The notes under the pieces were generated by a model. That model ran no database searches, was not told the DNA's origin, and saw nothing but the letters and a program-made list of their open reading frames with translations. Both the position numbers and the translations under genes were made by a program. Positions 18,424 to 27,577 of a DNA stretch of 64,000 nt are shown piece after piece. Every line of letters begins with the position of its first letter. The stretch's first letter is position 1. The stretch covers positions 1 to 64,000 of IMG/VR virus record IMGVR_UViG_3300030419_007201. One strand, given 5' to 3'. This DNA comes from a virus.

Positions 18424-19787
18424 TCAGCCTCCTCACACACCCCAATTCTTGTCCTAAAGAACTCGTCAACACTATCTTTAATATAATTCAGCTTTTCGTC
18501 CGTCAGCCCAATGAATGTGCCTAGAAAAAATGAATTGTAAGTCGCTAAGTGTGCATTCGGAAATTCTTTCTTGAGGTCTTCGTATTCTGAAGCCATGTGA
18601 TTGTACCCTGGATGATATAGAATATTTCCAGAAAAATAAGATCTTGTCTGGATCTTGTCCTTTTCTAGGTGGGAAACAATATCATGTCTAGAAAACGGGG
18701 CGCCTTCTTTAATAGTCAATAAAAATGCGAACCAACTTGGATCTGATTTATCAGTTGCTTTCGGAAGGTGTAGGTGCTTTTCATAAGGCTTGAAAATGTC
18801 GTAAAGCTTTGCAAAATTTTTCTTTCTTGCATCGTGCATTTCTTCAAGTTTACTAATCTGCTCTAAGCCCATCGCAGCTTGCAGGTCCAAAGGTTTCAAA
18901 TTGTACCCTATTTCATCAAAAACATATCTATGATCATACGAAGTGCTCGGAGCACCTGGGAGCCAATTCTTAAACCTATCTCCACAAGCTGTTCCGGAAG
19001 TTACATTACCCGGTTTCTTAGTATTGCAGTAGCAGGCGCGGCCCCAGTCTCGAAAACTAGAAATAATTCGCCTTAACATAGAGTTATCGGTGGCTACAAA
19101 GCCTCCCTCGCCTATAGTCATATGATGGGCAGGAAAAAAAGAACAAGTCGATATGGCCCCAAAAGAACCTAGTTTGCGGCCATCATAAGTAGATCCAAGC
19201 GCATCGCATGCATCCTCTAAGAATATCAGCGAATACTCATCAACAAGAGACATGAGTCTGTCCATGTCTGGTGGATTTCCGAGTACGTGTGCAAAAGCTA
19301 TAGCTTTAATCTCTTTATCAGTGTCGGCTTTTAACAGAGCCTCGACGTGATCTAAATTCAAGTTAAGACTTGGAATATCTACTCCAACGAAGACTGGAGT
19401 TAATCCATTCTGTATAATTGGATTCAAGGTAGTTGGAAAACACACGATGGGAGTGATAATTTTATCACCCGGCTTGAGTTGGAACTTTCCGGCGCGCCGC
19501 GAAGTCAGCGCTGACATCATTAACAAATTTGCCGAACTGCCGGAGTTTGTCAGCATTCCATGCTTCTTGCCCAATTCTTTGGAGAACTTGAATTCAAACT
19601 CTCTTGCTTTTTCACCAAAAATCATCCAGCCGTCTAAAAGACGGCTGACTGCTGCAGTATACTCTTTGCTATCAAAATATGGGCCTGAGTATGAAACCCA
19701 ATCCTCTCCCGGAGTCCAAGATTCAGATTCATGTTTTTCGTTAATAAACTTCTCAACTAGTTCTAATATATCTTGCTTTGTTGTCAT
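18420..19787 (-). CDS. rfbH: RfbH/E1-type 3-dehydrase (DegT/AHBA fold)
   Basis: 455 residues. GSSANLLMMSALTS, DACDALGSTYDGRKLG and SFFPAHHMTIGEGG fit the DegT family, but the Schiff-base Lys is replaced by His in PAHHM, the diagnostic change of CDP-6-deoxy-L-threo-D-glycero-4-hexulose-3-dehydrase (E1, RfbH/DdhC). It removes the 3-hydroxyl of a 4-keto-6-deoxyhexose using PMP and an iron-sulfur partner. The CYCNTKKPGNVTSGTACG stretch supplies Cys residues as in E1. E3-type reductase is not in view. This implies a 3,6-dideoxyhexose or a branched sugar derived from one. Confidence 0.9.
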   Translation of the reverse strand: MTTKQDILELVEKFINEKHESESWTPGEDWVSYSGPYFDSKEYTAAVSRLLDGWMIFGEKAREFEFKFSKELGKKHGMLTNSGSSANLLMMSALTSRRAGKFQLKPGDKIITPIVCFPTTLNPIIQNGLTPVFVGVDIPSLNLNLDHVEALLKADTDKEIKAIAFAHVLGNPPDMDRLMSLVDEYSLIFLEDACDALGSTYDGRKLGSFGAISTCSFFPAHHMTIGEGGFVATDNSMLRRIISSFRDWGRACYCNTKKPGNVTSGTACGDRFKNWLPGAPSTSYDHRYVFDEIGYNLKPLDLQAAMGLEQISKLEEMHDARKKNFAKLYDIFKPYEKHLHLPKATDKSDPSWFAFLLTIKEGAPFSRHDIVSHLEKDKIQTRSYFSGNILYHPGYNHMASEYEDLKKEFPNAHLATYNSFFLGTFIGLTDEKLNYIKDSVDEFFRTRIGVCEEAE

Positions 19788-20572
19788 TTTATTCCTCGCC
19801 GTTCTTTAAGCGTTGCGATCGTTTCTTCTATTCTAGAAACTGTGTCGCTTGATACGATATTGTTTAAATAATCTGTATTTACTCCCCAATAGTTCTCGTA
19901 TCCTCTATTCAGGACCTTTATATCTATTTTGGGGTTGCATTTGTCTCTGATTATACTACCAATCTCTTTTAAAGTTAAGCTAGTTTTATAGCTACAATCT
20001 ACGTTTTTTTCTAAATTATTATCTTTAATATAGTGATGAACCAAAGTCATTAAATCTTTCATATGAAAAAAGTCCATTCTCCTGTCCTTATGTATGATAA
20101 TATCTTGTCCATTCAAAGCACGAGTAACGCTGGCTTTAATAAAGCGTGTATCAATCTCGTTTTCGTCAAAGAGTCCATATATCCTTATATTATAAAAGAA
20201 GTCTAATCTGTCGATAACTGTACCTATCGCTTTTTTACTGATACCATAAAAAGTATTAGGATTTATTTGTGCTCCAGATCCAAAATGAATGAATTTGTTA
20301 TATTTTGTTCGATGTCTCAACAGATTACAAAACATTTCTAAATTATCTGAAATGATTGACTCTTCTTCTTGTTTAAGGCGGCTCCCGCCGACAACAGCTG
20401 TGTGTATGACAACATCGCAAGTAAAATTTTCAAAATATTTATCAACCTGTTTTTTATCTAATAAGTCGCATACAGCTCTGTTAAGTTCATATACTTCATA
20501 GCCCTTGCTTTTCAGATACTTGCTCATTGAAGATCCGATATAGCCATTAGATCCTGTAACTAGTATTCTCAT
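19784..20572 (-). CDS. Extended SDR, NAD-dependent epimerase/dehydratase
   Basis: 262 residues. VTGSNGYIGSSMSKYLKSKG is the NAD loop; HFGSGAQINPNTFYGISKKAIG supplies Ser, Tyr and Lys (Y-G-I-S-K). It is shorter than RmlB or GalE. It lies between rfbH and the split transketolase. It could reduce the 4-keto group of the dideoxysugar (compare abequose or paratose synthases, RfbJ/RfbS), a role I consider likely but unproven. Confidence 0.78.
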   Translation of the reverse strand: MRILVTGSNGYIGSSMSKYLKSKGYEVYELNRAVCDLLDKKQVDKYFENFTCDVVIHTAVVGGSRLKQEEESIISDNLEMFCNLLRHRTKYNKFIHFGSGAQINPNTFYGISKKAIGTVIDRLDFFYNIRIYGLFDENEIDTRFIKASVTRALNGQDIIIHKDRRMDFFHMKDLMTLVHHYIKDNNLEKNVDCSYKTSLTLKEIGSIIRDKCNPKIDIKVLNRGYENYWGVNTDYLNNIVSSDTVSRIEETIATLKERRGIK

Positions 20573-20573
20573 C

Positions 20574-21050
20574 TTACCTTTTTAAGTTTAGATATCCAGG
20601 GCGTTTTTTGTATATAAAAGAAGAAAATATCATCTCCATTTCATCTACATTTGCTGGGTGGTGTACATCGATGTTGTCAAAAGCTGACATGATTTTTCTA
20701 TCGTCTTCTGCCCAGTGAGAGAACCCCAAATAACCATAATCTTTATCTCGTCCGCCGCCGACAAGCTTTACTGGTATCCCTTCATGATCTAAATAATTTC
20801 TGATCAATTCAAATGGCCTGTATAAAAGAAATGGTGTTATCGAATATACAATTGGAATCTTCCCTTCCATGGCCATTCCAGTAGCCATGCCCATCATAAG
20901 CTGCTCAGACGAGCCTACATTATAAAACCGACTAGGATAGTCAATCTTAATCTTATCCCATAGCCCATAACCTAAATCTCCTGTTATTAAAACAAGCCTA
21001 GGCTCGACGGCCATCTCATCGTGTAATAATTTGCTGAAGTCTTTTCTCAT
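20574..21050 (-). CDS. Transketolase-like subunit, pyrimidine-binding (C-terminal) half
   Basis: 158 residues corresponding to the PYR domain of transketolase: LVLITGDLGYG, then FYNVGSSEQLMMGMATGMAMEGKIPIV, where the Glu of SSEQ is the Glu that activates thiamine diphosphate. The usual third domain is missing. The ATG at 21050 has AGAGGA eight bases upstream and overlaps the N-terminal half by 35 bases, so this is a genuine two-gene enzyme and not a frameshift. Two-piece transketolases act in secondary and deoxysugar metabolism. Confidence 0.82.
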   Translation of the reverse strand: MRKDFSKLLHDEMAVEPRLVLITGDLGYGLWDKIKIDYPSRFYNVGSSEQLMMGMATGMAMEGKIPIVYSITPFLLYRPFELIRNYLDHEGIPVKLVGGGRDKDYGYLGFSHWAEDDRKIMSAFDNIDVHHPANVDEMEMIFSSFIYKKRPGYLNLKR

Positions 21051-21678
21051 TTTTACATTCCTCTAGAGCTAAGTTATAATCCTCTTCGCTCATAATATGA
21101 TAATGTGCATTGAGGCCTTTTAAAAATGAAAAATGATTCACCGTAGTATATTCTAGATTGATATCCGGATAAAAAGCTTTTAATCTATCAGCTAGATATT
21201 TTTCATCAACAGCATCATATGCAGCATATCCGTTTATATTAACATACACTTTGATATTTTTAATATTGTTTTCCTGTATATAGCGCAAAGATTCCCATAT
21301 TGAACCCTCTGCGCACTCACCGTCACTAATAAGACAGTAAACATCTCTATTTTTGTCTGCTAAAGCTCGGCCTACCGCGACGGTTAATCCAAGACCCAAA
21401 CTACCAGTTGAACAGTATATTTTGTTGTCTTCATCTCTATGCGGATGGCCGCCGTGCTTTTTAAACAGATCGTCAGCAAAGATACCATAATACTTCTCTA
21501 TCACAGCATACAACGCAATGGCGGCATGTCCTGACGACAAAATAAAGATATCTTCTTCTGACATTTGAGCGTAGATTTTATCAATAATATCAAGCGCAGA
21601 AAAATAGCTGCCCAAGTGAGACAAATTGTTTTTAAAGCCTATTTCTAATACTCTACGCTTCAGATCTAAATCTTCCAC
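21016..21678 (-). CDS. Transketolase-like subunit, thiamine-diphosphate-binding (N-terminal) half
   Basis: 220 residues. It carries S-H-L-G-S (LSHLGSYFSALDIID), HGGHPHRDED, STGSLGLGLTVAVGRALADK and SDGECAEGSIWESLRYIQENNIKNIKVYVNINGY, the GDGE...N motif for Mg-ThDP (with S for G). It pairs with the 20574 gene to form one ThDP site at the interface. The start is a GTG inside the end of the glycosyltransferase gene upstream. Together with rfbH it suggests two-carbon chain branching of a deoxysugar. Confidence 0.82.
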   Translation of the reverse strand: MEDLDLKRRVLEIGFKNNLSHLGSYFSALDIIDKIYAQMSEEDIFILSSGHAAIALYAVIEKYYGIFADDLFKKHGGHPHRDEDNKIYCSTGSLGLGLTVAVGRALADKNRDVYCLISDGECAEGSIWESLRYIQENNIKNIKVYVNINGYAAYDAVDEKYLADRLKAFYPDINLEYTTVNHFSFLKGLNAHYHIMSEEDYNLALEECKNEKRLQQIITR

Positions 21679-22397
21679 ATTTCACCCCAGTAAGTTTGTA
21701 TCATTTTATCATAGTTGATACCTTCTTGCTGGACATTCCATGTTGCTTGATCGGCATGCCAGCGGTAACAGTAGCCTAAGAAATTATTAATTGGCCATAT
21801 CAACACGCCCTTGTCTGCTAGGCGGCAATATAAATCATAATCTGCGGCGCCGCCGAATACTTCTGGAAATGTTTCTAAATGGCCACTATCATATAGTTTT
21901 CTATTATATATAACTGTTGGGCTGTTAACGGGACAACGCTGAAGGCATTGTTTTTTGAATTCATCAATCGACATGTAAGAGTGTGCTATGTGCCCTCGTC
22001 CGTCACCCAATTCTGTGACATTTAGTATGGGGCTCTGCATGGCATATATTTTATCTGGATGGATAGAAATATACTTCATACAATTCGCAACGTAGTCTTT
22101 CTGTAAAAAATCGTCGGATGCCAACGTAAACAAGTAATCGCCAGTAGAAAGCGAAAAGCCCTTCTCACGGGCTTCGTCCCAACAGTTAGGGTATATATTT
22201 GGCTCTGTATCTATAATAAGTTTGTCATATTTTTTTTGCAATTCTAATAGTTTATCACGAGTATTATCCGTGCTTTCATTATCGACAACAATTACTTCTA
22301 CATTTTCATAAGTTTGGTTTAAGGCCGATTCGACACATATTGTTATCCATTTTTCAGCGTTATAGCAAGGTATGATTATGCTTGCAGTAAAGCTCAT
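21666..22397 (-). CDS. Family 2 glycosyltransferase (GT-A)
   Basis: 243 residues with the GT2 opening SIIIPCYNAEKWITICVESALNQTYENVEVIVVDNESTD and LFTLASDDFLQKDYV, in which S-D-D is the nucleotide-metal site. It overlaps the transketolase half by 13 bases and the next gene by 4. It transfers a sugar in surface-glycan assembly; donor and acceptor are unknown. Confidence 0.85.
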   Translation of the reverse strand: MSFTASIIIPCYNAEKWITICVESALNQTYENVEVIVVDNESTDNTRDKLLELQKKYDKLIIDTEPNIYPNCWDEAREKGFSLSTGDYLFTLASDDFLQKDYVANCMKYISIHPDKIYAMQSPILNVTELGDGRGHIAHSYMSIDEFKKQCLQRCPVNSPTVIYNRKLYDSGHLETFPEVFGGAADYDLYCRLADKGVLIWPINNFLGYCYRWHADQATWNVQQEGINYDKMIQTYWGEMWKI

Positions 22398-23281
22398 AGC
22401 TCTAATAACTCCTTTACTCTATTACTATAAGTGTGGTTTTCTAAAATTAATTGCCTATTCTCTTCTTTTAAAGAAGTTAGATCTTTCTTGGCTAGCTCTT
22501 GTACTAACTGGCTCATTTCTTCTGGAGATTCGGCCAGAGGTACTTGTGGGAGTAACTTCTCCAACACAGAAATCTTATCGCTTACTAGGACTCCTGTAAG
22601 GCCTAAAGATTTAAATGTTCTTTCACTAGTATCCAAGCCGAGTACTCTCTGATAAGCGTCGTGTACATTTACAGCCAGTTTACTATTATACAATATCTTG
22701 TTTTCCACATCGTGTGAAATCGCTTTATTAATGAATATGCCACATTTTAAGTCTGTCTTCAACAGCGGCTTGAAGTGATCAATCATTATTTGTCTTTTCT
22801 CATTGAACCCATTATTTGCCCAGCCACCGATGAAACACACATCAAATTTATATCTCTCGTCTTCTAAAGGCTGATAGTTAATGTCATCATATGCCAAGTG
22901 TACAGTGTGGACTTTTTTCCATTTATAGTGGTAGTCCTCAATCTCGGTGAAAGACCACAAACGCACGTTATCCATTTCATTTAATTGTGTAATTACATGA
23001 TCTGGGCAGTTGGAAACGAAGTTGGGATGTGAGCCCCAAGGCTCTGGAAACTTATTTGGCTGTGCGTAGACATAAACCCTATCCGCAAGATTTAAATTAA
23101 AAATATCCTCATTTTTTATATCTGAATCTAGCGCCATGATCTGATGACGATCATTTGGCCTTATCTCGCTTAAAGAGTTATAATACTCTGTCTCATAACC
23201 TAGTTTTTCCCAAGCCGACTTATAGCCTTTATATATCCATCTTCCAGCATGTGAATTATGTCTTTTAATATAAATTTTCAT
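22394..23281 (-). CDS. GT-B glycosyltransferase, CgeB-like
   Basis: 295 residues. The C-terminal half (FDVCFIGGW, then NSKLAVNVHDAYQRVLGLDTSERTFKSLGLTGVLVSDK) resembles the spore-coat-type CgeB/glycosyltransferase-1-like donor domain; GVLVSDK and the Glu in LAESPEEM fit the E-x7-E region loosely. No signal peptide. Part of a run of five GT-B genes from 22.4 to 27.6 kb. Confidence 0.65.
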   Translation of the reverse strand: MKIYIKRHNSHAGRWIYKGYKSAWEKLGYETEYYNSLSEIRPNDRHQIMALDSDIKNEDIFNLNLADRVYVYAQPNKFPEPWGSHPNFVSNCPDHVITQLNEMDNVRLWSFTEIEDYHYKWKKVHTVHLAYDDINYQPLEDERYKFDVCFIGGWANNGFNEKRQIMIDHFKPLLKTDLKCGIFINKAISHDVENKILYNSKLAVNVHDAYQRVLGLDTSERTFKSLGLTGVLVSDKISVLEKLLPQVPLAESPEEMSQLVQELAKKDLTSLKEENRQLILENHTYSNRVKELLEL

Positions 23282-24198
23282 AAAGATACAATCTCCTTCA
23301 ATAGCTTGGTCAATCTAATCTTTGATTCATGATCTTTGATAAAGCGATTATAGCCATTCTGTGCTATCATATTGGACACCTCTGGTCTCTCTAACAACAT
23401 TTTAGCTTTTATCATCATCTCTTTTGGGCTTTTGAAAGTAACGATCTCTTTGTCTATCTCGTAACACTCCTCCAATCCCGGAGCATATTCTGTAAACAAT
23501 AGTGTCTTAGCGGCCGGCACTTCAAACATTCTGCCTTTAATCTGTAAAGTTGGCTTAGAGCCGTTATGGTTTTTACTAAAATTAATACCTATTCTGCTTT
23601 GCGCTATTGTTTTTAACATCTCCTTGTGTTGCAAGCCGTGAAAATGCTGTACATTCACTCCATTGCTTTTTAAATAATCAACATAGGAAACTCTGTCTTG
23701 ATTTAAATGCCCACAAAAGCTAATATCATGCTTTTTGTGTTGTTCTTCCTTTGGAAAAAGATCTATATTGGAATGCCAAAGGCCTAAAAGAATATTTTCG
23801 TACCCTGCTTCTTTTTTAAATTTCTCTAGATATGAAGCTTCTGGTGTTGAGCAAACATTGAAATAGTGACAAGCTTGTTTGGAAAAGTTCTCGAACCTCC
23901 ACGTCTCATCACAAAACCAATTAAATGTCACAATCTCGCTAGATTCTGTATATTTCTTTACTTGACGCCATGGCTCTCTTGGGGCTATACTAGGATCGTT
24001 AGTAAAACAACAGTATATGAGATCCGGCTCAAAAGCGCTTACAACGCTGTCGTAGTCAGTTTCTTCAGCGACTGTATCATACAGATATACATCATGTCCT
24101 AGTTCTACCAAGGGCAAGTATACATTCCAATAGCCTCCATCTATCCAAGTGTTCTTGCCGGAAGATAGAGTTTTGTTAAGCGTTAATAAAATCTTCAT
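23278..24198 (-). CDS. GT-B glycosyltransferase, CgeB-like
   Basis: 306 residues. It has the same plan as its downstream neighbour: HDISFCGHLNQDRVSYVDYL, AQSRIGINFSKNHNGSKPTLQIKGRMFEVPAAKTLLFTEYAPGLEECYEIDKEIVTF is the CgeB-type donor-binding signature. The EYAPGLEE end matches the family's sugar-nucleotide site. Likely transfers one residue of the glycan. Confidence 0.72.
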   Translation of the reverse strand: MKILLTLNKTLSSGKNTWIDGGYWNVYLPLVELGHDVYLYDTVAEETDYDSVVSAFEPDLIYCCFTNDPSIAPREPWRQVKKYTESSEIVTFNWFCDETWRFENFSKQACHYFNVCSTPEASYLEKFKKEAGYENILLGLWHSNIDLFPKEEQHKKHDISFCGHLNQDRVSYVDYLKSNGVNVQHFHGLQHKEMLKTIAQSRIGINFSKNHNGSKPTLQIKGRMFEVPAAKTLLFTEYAPGLEECYEIDKEIVTFKSPKEMMIKAKMLLERPEVSNMIAQNGYNRFIKDHESKIRLTKLLKEIVSL

Positions 24199-24199
24199 T

Positions 24200-25042
24200 T
24201 TATAAAAATTTTGTCAATACCATCTCTGGTATTGTATCCCTCATACTACGTACTTTATCTATCAGCTCTTTGCCCTTAAGGCTGAACCATTCTTCTTCGG
24301 TAGCAGATACGTTGTCGTTGGTGATAACCTTGCATCCTAACATTCTAGCCTCGACGACGACGCGACATAAAGTCTCTATTGTTTTTGGAAAAAAAACAAA
24401 TGTTTCATTTTTTGACAATCTAACAATGAACTCTTCATACGCACATGGAGGTATCATCTCATATTTTAAATCTTTAGCCTTGCAGTAGATCAAAGCATCT
24501 CTAGTGTTCTTGTGATCTATAGGAGAATTCATAACAGAGTGGCATTCTGTTTTTTTATGGGCTGATAGTTCTTCTATTTTATTCAGTATCGATTCCGGCC
24601 ATAGATTGCCGCCCACGCTTATAATATTGTCTAAATCTAAATTTTCTCTTGCTATATTAGCATGCTTTTCTGATTGGCAAAAGACTGCTAAAGCTGTCTC
24701 ATATAAATCTTTATTAATGACATCTTCTGGTGGTGCCTTGTAGTTGTCGTATACTGCTGGGTTTCTTGACTTCAAATACTTGTGATCATGTTCATACACG
24801 ACATATTTAGCTTTATCCATCAAACAAATAGCCGAGTCTTCTTTTAGATTAATAAAATTTGATACCACAAAGCCAGCATCTAGATTTTCTAATATATGTC
24901 CAGGTGTGAGAAGGTGGGAGTTGATTTTCAATACTTCGTGCCCTGAAGCCACGAATATATTCATTAATTCATGATTATTTAACTCTCCGCCTCCCAAAAC
25001 TCCATCGTCTACGAAAGCGTCTGCTATAAAAATAAATTTCAT
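24200..25042 (-). CDS. GT4-like glycosyltransferase
   Basis: 280 residues. FIFIADAFVDDGVLGGGELNNHELM opens like a GT-B N-domain with a Gly-rich loop, FCQSEKH is the typical hinge, and RVVVEARMLGCKVITND matches the donor-site E-x-x-x-x-G-x-x-V of GT4. The true ATG at 25042 overlaps the TGA of the upstream gene by one base; the reading frame also has a TTG just before it. Confidence 0.72.
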   Translation of the reverse strand: MKFIFIADAFVDDGVLGGGELNNHELMNIFVASGHEVLKINSHLLTPGHILENLDAGFVVSNFINLKEDSAICLMDKAKYVVYEHDHKYLKSRNPAVYDNYKAPPEDVINKDLYETALAVFCQSEKHANIARENLDLDNIISVGGNLWPESILNKIEELSAHKKTECHSVMNSPIDHKNTRDALIYCKAKDLKYEMIPPCAYEEFIVRLSKNETFVFFPKTIETLCRVVVEARMLGCKVITNDNVSATEEEWFSLKGKELIDKVRSMRDTIPEMVLTKFL

Positions 25043-26307
25043 CAATCAAATACCTTCTCATCTAAGTTTTCCAGCCAAGCGCCAACACTAAAATCTTCCT
25101 CTTCCCAGACAGCATCACAGAATTTACTGTATTGCTTTTCAGGCGTAAACTCTTCAAGTATGTGCTCTTTTAGCTTTTCAGCTTGTTTATTGAAGCGACC
25201 GATGTCTTTAAACATTTCACGCAATTTCATCTTATATGAACCCTGCTCAGCAAAACACCATTGTGAATCTTCCTGGATCACTCCATCCCAAACAGCCTCT
25301 TTCTGAACTGGACCCAAGGTATAATCTACCTTAGCAAACATTGCTTTGTTTTTTGTTTTCCCTTTCTTATCTTTAACAGGTGCAAAAAGAAAGTCACAAT
25401 GGCCGCTCCAATCTGGAGCTAATACAGGCAAATTATTGTAAGCTGCCTCAAACATAGGAAGCCCATAGCCTTCACCATGTGTCAAGCTTACCATGGCCTT
25501 GATTTTAGGATGACTATAGAGCCCAGCCATCTCTTCGTTGGTCATATGCCCGTGTAAAAGATGCACACTGCACTTTCTTTGTGGGTATCTAGATAAAAGC
25601 TCAGTAATCGCTCTTTCAGTTAGGTGCTTGTCTCTAACACCATTTCGTCCCAGAAAGCCTTTAATAACCAAGCCCACTGGCTGGTCAATAAACTCTTCGA
25701 CAAACCACTGAATCGTATTGGCGACATTCTTTCTTGGACCCAGTTGAGATACTAAAAGAAAATTAAAATCATGCTTCAGATCTAGATCTAGATTTTCTGG
25801 CTCAAAATCCCTGAAACAATAATTTACAACATCGATTGGTGTCTCTACCTTCCAATTTCGCACTATTTCACCAGTGTCTCTGTTGGTAATATCGTACCAA
25901 GTCGACTCATAAACTTGCTTTGCATGGTTAGAGACAACAATAATTTTATCCATCAAAAACGATTTTTCAATCCACTGAGGTGCTACCTTAGTTGTTTCTA
26001 TACCTGCCGTATAGCCAATGTTAATTGGAGCTATTTTTTCCCACTCATTGGGAATTGTCACCTGCAACGATATATCGTACTGTCCGCCAGATTGTCTATA
26101 GTTAATAGTCTTCTTAAAGATACTATCTAGCCATGCTCTCTCTTCGTCGTCTTCTTGAATCCAACCAGTGTTTCCCCAGCTAATATTTTCTATATAAATA
26201 TCAAACAAGTCTTCTTTGTGTCTCAAAGCTCGGAGTGCGAAACGACATTGCTCACCATATCCAGATCGTGACATGGCCGGTCCTTTGACCAATATCTTTT
26301 TTCTCAT
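25042..26307 (-). CDS. GT4-family glycosyltransferase
   Basis: 421 residues. GPAMSRSGYGEQCRFALRAL starts the acceptor domain; LLVSQLGPRKNVANTIQWFVEEF and SLTHGEGYGLPMFEAAYNNLPVLAPDWSGHCDFL form the donor domain, the latter with the E-G-x-G-L-x-x-x-E motif of GT4. A middle segment KVDYTLG and a long C-terminal helix follow. Catalyses transfer in glycan assembly. Confidence 0.85.
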   Translation of the reverse strand: MRKKILVKGPAMSRSGYGEQCRFALRALRHKEDLFDIYIENISWGNTGWIQEDDEERAWLDSIFKKTINYRQSGGQYDISLQVTIPNEWEKIAPINIGYTAGIETTKVAPQWIEKSFLMDKIIVVSNHAKQVYESTWYDITNRDTGEIVRNWKVETPIDVVNYCFRDFEPENLDLDLKHDFNFLLVSQLGPRKNVANTIQWFVEEFIDQPVGLVIKGFLGRNGVRDKHLTERAITELLSRYPQRKCSVHLLHGHMTNEEMAGLYSHPKIKAMVSLTHGEGYGLPMFEAAYNNLPVLAPDWSGHCDFLFAPVKDKKGKTKNKAMFAKVDYTLGPVQKEAVWDGVIQEDSQWCFAEQGSYKMKLREMFKDIGRFNKQAEKLKEHILEEFTPEKQYSKFCDAVWEEEDFSVGAWLENLDEKVFD

Positions 26308-27563
26308 GTTACCTCTTTTAATGTCCAGGTTTGGTAGTTCTTACGTGTATCCCAAGAGCCACTCTTTTCATGAATTTGTGTTAATAGCTCATCCCATTTA
26401 CTACCAAATTCTTCAAAACTATAGTTTTTTTGCAGGTGGGCTCGGCCCTTTTTGCCCATACTCTGGTGTTTCTTTTTAGTCATTTTATACATCTTTTCCA
26501 AAGCATCGACAAAATCTTGCTCATTGAGTCTATCCTCGTAAATGTAAGGAATATCCTGCGACCCAATAATGGCCTTGGAGGCCGGCTCGATTCCAATTCC
26601 AAACCAGTCCTTTCCATTGGTCACCTGCTCTTGCAAGCCCCCAGTCATGCAGACAATGATTGGTGTTTCGCATGAGAGCGACTCTAAAGTTGCCAATCCA
26701 AATCCCTCTGCATCAGAGATATTGACCGTGCAATGAGCTACATTGTATAGCATTGATAACTGTTGTGGCGGCAGTTTTTGTGTTGAAAAGACAACCTCTC
26801 CATTTGTCATCCCTAACTTATCTAAAATGGCTTGCAAATCTTGACCATATGGATCCTTTGGATCTGTGTGCATCATTAGCATGGCCTTGTCGCTTCCTAC
26901 TCTCTCTAAGAACTTTTTCCACCAAAAAATCAAAGTTCCACTCTGCTTTCTTCTGGCATTTCTGTTGTTCCAAAAAAATATTTTTTTACCTTTATGAGCC
27001 TGTAAAAATTCATCTCTAAATTTTTGTACATCCTCGTCTGGAAGCTTTTTAAAAATATCCGGATTAACAGCATGCGGAAGATAGTGTGCTTCAACATTTT
27101 GTGTCACGTTTTGTACAATATCGTGTGTAACTTTTGAAATGCTCACTATAACATCATTGCTTTCATAAGCGAATTTATTAAAATCGGGATATGGATAGTT
27201 ATCCCAAACATGATAATAGACCATGGGCATGTGGCAACGAATCTCGTCCTCCATCTCCCACAGCCATCCCCAGAAGCGAGGATCGGTCATAAACCACAGC
27301 ATGTCTGGTCGCTCAGTTCTCATGAGTGAGCGAACTAGATCTTGTGTGCCGTATCCATCGACGGGATACATAACCCAGTCATCGCCCCATTCTTCAGTTT
27401 TTATTGGTTCGTAGCTTTCATGTTTAACGGCGCCGCCAACAGAAACAACTTTGTATTTCCCTGTTTTTAGCAAACACTCAATCATGTATCTTGTTTGAGT
27501 TCCAACCCCAGATGGGGATAAAGGATGATCACTTAGAGTAAGGATCTTAATTTTATCTGACAC
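26304..27563 (-). CDS. GT4-family glycosyltransferase
   Basis: 419 residues. HPLSPSGVGTQTRYMIECLL, KIFFWNNRNARRKQSG and NISDAEGFGLATLESLSCETPIIVCMTGGLQEQV show the GT4 layout, E-G-F-G-L-A-x-L-E being the donor motif. It begins the glycosyltransferase run and is separated from the nuclease gene upstream by only 14 bases. Confidence 0.87.
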   Translation of the reverse strand: MSDKIKILTLSDHPLSPSGVGTQTRYMIECLLKTGKYKVVSVGGAVKHESYEPIKTEEWGDDWVMYPVDGYGTQDLVRSLMRTERPDMLWFMTDPRFWGWLWEMEDEIRCHMPMVYYHVWDNYPYPDFNKFAYESNDVIVSISKVTHDIVQNVTQNVEAHYLPHAVNPDIFKKLPDEDVQKFRDEFLQAHKGKKIFFWNNRNARRKQSGTLIFWWKKFLERVGSDKAMLMMHTDPKDPYGQDLQAILDKLGMTNGEVVFSTQKLPPQQLSMLYNVAHCTVNISDAEGFGLATLESLSCETPIIVCMTGGLQEQVTNGKDWFGIGIEPASKAIIGSQDIPYIYEDRLNEQDFVDALEKMYKMTKKKHQSMGKKGRAHLQKNYSFEEFGSKWDELLTQIHEKSGSWDTRKNYQTWTLKEVT

Positions 27564-27577
27564 TGTTACCTCTCGTA

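Noticed and set aside
20574-21678. Transketolase halves as one frameshifted gene
   Set aside because: Each half matches a full functional domain, the second has its own AGAGGA site and the 35-base overlap is consistent with two genes.
24200-25045. Start of the GT4-like gene at 25045
   Set aside because: The first codon there is TTG; the ATG at 25042 overlaps the preceding TGA by one base in the common TGATG arrangement.
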